This document shows positions 62,061-64,000 of a stretch of 64,000 nt of DNA, one piece after another; positions within the stretch are counted from its first letter, which is position 1; each line of letters starts with the position of its first letter. Location of the stretch: positions 110,281,501 to 110,345,500 of the forward strand of contig JAMXBB010000004.1 of assembly GCA_024138015.1 (NCBI GenBank), written 5' to 3'. A program made the position numbers and the translations under genes. Origin of the DNA: Lumnitzera littorea (Eukaryota; Streptophyta; Magnoliopsida; Myrtales; Combretaceae). A model generated the notes under the pieces. The model made no database searches. It was not told the DNA's origin and was given only the letters and a program-made list of their open reading frames with translations.

Positions 62061-62465
62061 TGTAATAGCTTCTCATGAAGTCATCAATCCCAAGATTCCT
62101 TTAGCTCAAGTACACTAAACTTTAAAGTTATGATAAATTCTAAGTCACCATACCAAAAGGTATCTCGATTATTAAAATTCCATTACCTTCTATCAAAGGA
62201 ATATTACAATCCGCCTTCCTTTCAAAACTAATATCTTTATCGATTTTGTTATATAGGTCCAAGACCACTACTAAGTAAGTACTTTGTCCTTCCAGCCAAT
62301 GTACTGTTTTGATACTACCTATACCAACCTAACCTAAACCCTTCTCATCAAGATATTGTATGCTTTGGCATGGAAAGCCATATGATTTTGTTTTTTGATG
62401 TGATAGCTTCTCAAGAGGTCATCCATACTAAAATTGCTCTAATATTGTAAGTCCTAAAGTTAAAC
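62061..62465 (-). mobile_element. Cassandra-type TRIM with 5S rRNA-derived domains
   Basis: Two segments, 62061-62143 and 62398-62461, are reverse-complement relatives of the 3' half of plant 5S rRNA (for example CTTCTCATGAAGTCATC and CTTCTCAAGAGGTCATCC against the 5S CTTCCCAGGAGGTCACCC). Two 5S-like domains in direct repeat about 335 bp apart are the hallmark of Cassandra, a small non-coding LTR retrotransposon that carries 5S sequence in its LTRs. Between them, on the minus strand, TAGTATCAAAAC (62317-62306) is a decayed tRNA-Met primer site (canonical TGGTATCAGAGC, three G-to-A changes). The exact LTR ends are not resolved. These are not functional 5S genes. Confidence 0.68.
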
Positions 62466-62506
62466 CAAGTGATTTTGTCTTTTGGCATGGAAAGCCATAT
62501 GATTTT
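62370..62506. repeat. Short direct repeat at the Cassandra border
   Basis: The phrase GGCATGGAAAGCCATATG followed by ATTTTG occurs at about 62373-62396 and again at about 62483-62506, 110 bp apart, on either side of the second 5S-like domain. The identity is much higher than that of the surrounding decayed sequence. It may reflect template switching or a later local duplication. Confidence 0.8.
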
Positions 62507-62799
62507 GAACTTAGAATATAAGATTTAGGACGATCGGTTAAATGATTCGATCAAACCTAAATTATAAATTATTGATAAAAAAATTAGTAAAAATGACTCC
62601 ATAAACTTGAATTTAAGAAAATAAGTAATAAAATAAGAGACTATAAAATTTTCAAATTTTAAGTATAATAATTGTTAATTACCGAAAAGGCGAAAAATGT
62701 AATCTAATAACTAATAAATCACTAGAGATAGATTATATGTATACTAAAAATTATAGAATGACCTAAATAATAATTAGGAATATTCACATATACCCTGCA
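62493..62799 (+). repeat. Fragment of the 2.9-kb LTR family
   Basis: This block aligns with about 56910-57230 of the solo LTR inside the hAT element. Shared phrases include GAACTTAG, AATTTAAGAAAATAAGT, TATAAAATTTTCAAA and TAATAACTAA-like sequence. It stops abruptly where the next LTR begins at 62800, so it appears to be cut by that insertion. Confidence 0.68.
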
Positions 62800-64000
62800 T
62801 GTCATGACCCTAACGGGGGCCTAGTAGGATTACCTAAAATTTTCATATCATGTGTACACCCACAATTTGAAAATCATCTTGCAAGTTAGAGATTGCAAGA
62901 TTCTAAATAATTAGTCACTAAAGTTTTTATTTAATTACCTTACGACTACATATATGTAACTATAGATATCCGATAAGCCACAGTCCAACAGAACCGCAGA
63001 AAATCGGTATCCCCTACCAAATAATAAGATTAGGTAGAAAAGTTCTAAAACTCAAACTTACTAAAGTCACAAAATTTAAATATAAAATACAAGAATTCCA
63101 ATGAACCATATAGTCTGTCCTCAGAGTCTAACTTCTATGCATCTCGACGTTAACACTCAACCCTCAGTTCTTAACCCATGCCCGATCGTCTAGCAACCTG
63201 TAAGAGAAAACTATTGGGGAGTAAGCTACAAGAACTTAGTGAGTTAACCCTTGTACTATACCAACAAACAAGTTATCAAACAGTTTATTAACAAACATAT
63301 GAATGCATGAATAAGCAGTATGCCAAACAATATATATGCAGTTGACTGGTACTGCATATAACATCGGAATTTAACGCCCTTCGAAGTAAGGGTTGGAGAT
63401 ACATCGGCACCAATCACAACCGGGCTCTAGCACCTGGGTTTTTACCCTCATATCATTATATAGGAATTCCCTGTTTCATAGAACATGTTTCTACTTCCAT
63501 CAGTCAATAGTATACAAATAACCAAGTCTAGCGGTGAACGGGCTCACGCAGTCCACGCTCACACCCTACAGCGGTGGTCTCTAGACGCGACCCCCAGCCA
63601 CCCACGGTTAGCGTCTCTGGCGCCAATAAAACCTGCGAGCCAAGAGTAGGGTCTTGTTGTACCAATGCTCCTGTACTGTACTAATCAAATCATGTGGGAA
63701 TCCATCCCTACAAGGCCCTTCATTACCAACCGCGTGAGGTGACGGCTGGAACATTATATGCAATGCTCGTGATCTATGCATGTTCCGTTTAATTTTTGCT
63801 TGGTTGAATATGATTAAGTCAATTTATGAGGTGGTCAAACATTATCAATAAATCATCCAAATAATGCAACAACTAGTTATATAATCACATTTAACAGTAT
63901 TTTGTATGGTAATCAATCAATAGCAGTCACATGCATAACCTGAACCCCATGCATCAAGTTATTAATCTTTAATTCATGTGCACTAACTACAAGCACAAAA
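62800..64000 (-). mobile_element. Long LTR, minus orientation, running off the window
   Basis: It begins TGTCATGACCC at 62800; on the minus strand this is GGGTCATGACA, like the GGGTCGTGACA 3' end of long plant gypsy LTRs. The minus strand also shows AACTCACTAAGTTC, then TTACTCCCC and TTTTCTCTTACAGGTTGCTA (around 63190-63250), the pattern seen near the 3' part of such LTRs. The other end lies outside the window, so solo or full-length status is unknown. It is richer in G+C than its neighbours, especially at 63540-63660. Confidence 0.55.

Noticed and set aside
62061..62143. A functional 5S rRNA gene
   Set aside because: Only about two thirds of the 5S sequence is alignable, with many changes, and the paired copy and primer site point to a Cassandra element.
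1..64000. A CRISPR array, phage or bacterial-type operon
   Set aside because: No regularly spaced identical repeats, no polycistronic coding and no bacterial start signals are present; all coding evidence is eukaryotic.

Overview
The window looks like nuclear DNA of a flowering plant, probably a eudicot. It is very AT-rich and crowded with plant-type transposable elements: Ty1/copia with a tRNA-Met primer site, long Ty3/gypsy-type LTRs, an Ac-like hAT, Mutator-like foldbacks and a 5S-derived Cassandra element. The single intact gene I can support has intron-exon structure and a plant-specific bHLH architecture. There are no operons, ribosome binding sites or CRISPR arrays. The species cannot be told from the sequence.

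Layout. 1-13.6 kb: AT-rich intergenic DNA with two solo LTRs of one gypsy-like family (3480-5484 and 7031-9884) and two hAT-like non-autonomous elements. 13.67-18.51 kb: a near full-length but decayed copia element with two 258-bp LTRs and a 5-bp target duplication. 18.5-25.3 kb: intergenic DNA, holding a small cysteine-rich open segment behind a good splice acceptor at 20.47 kb and a CACTA-like terminus. 25.3-28.0 kb (minus strand): an apparently intact three-exon bHLH162-like transcription factor gene with a TATA box. 28-37 kb: intergenic DNA with one promoter/first-exon-like segment and unexplained GC-richer islands. 37.2-43.7 kb: local duplications around a 1.07-kb Mutator-like foldback with a 9-bp target duplication. 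44.06-48.73 kb: a second, more decayed copia element with a truncated 3' LTR. 49.28-51.38 kb: a 2.1-kb element with ~290-bp terminal inverted repeats. 54.2-61.05 kb: a 6.8-kb hAT transposon with an 8-bp target duplication, its broken transposase gene split by a 2.9-kb solo LTR. 61.2-61.9 kb: a second copy of the unidentified ~0.7-kb repeat at 37.2 kb. 62.0-64.0 kb: a Cassandra-type TRIM, a fragment of the 2.9-kb LTR family, and the start of another long LTR that runs off the window.

The elements do not act as one pathway. Their nesting gives a relative history: the hAT landed first and the gypsy LTR entered its transposase gene later; near the right edge a related LTR fragment is cut by a further LTR. 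Many stop codons in the copia and hAT frames can be read as C:G to T:A changes of Gln or Trp codons, as expected for methylated, silenced elements. I found no convincing new multi-gene system. The best leads are the cysteine-rich exon at 20.47 kb, the duplicated unknown unit at 37.2/61.2 kb, the GC-richer island at 32.2-32.4 kb and the long-TIR element at 49.3-51.4 kb.
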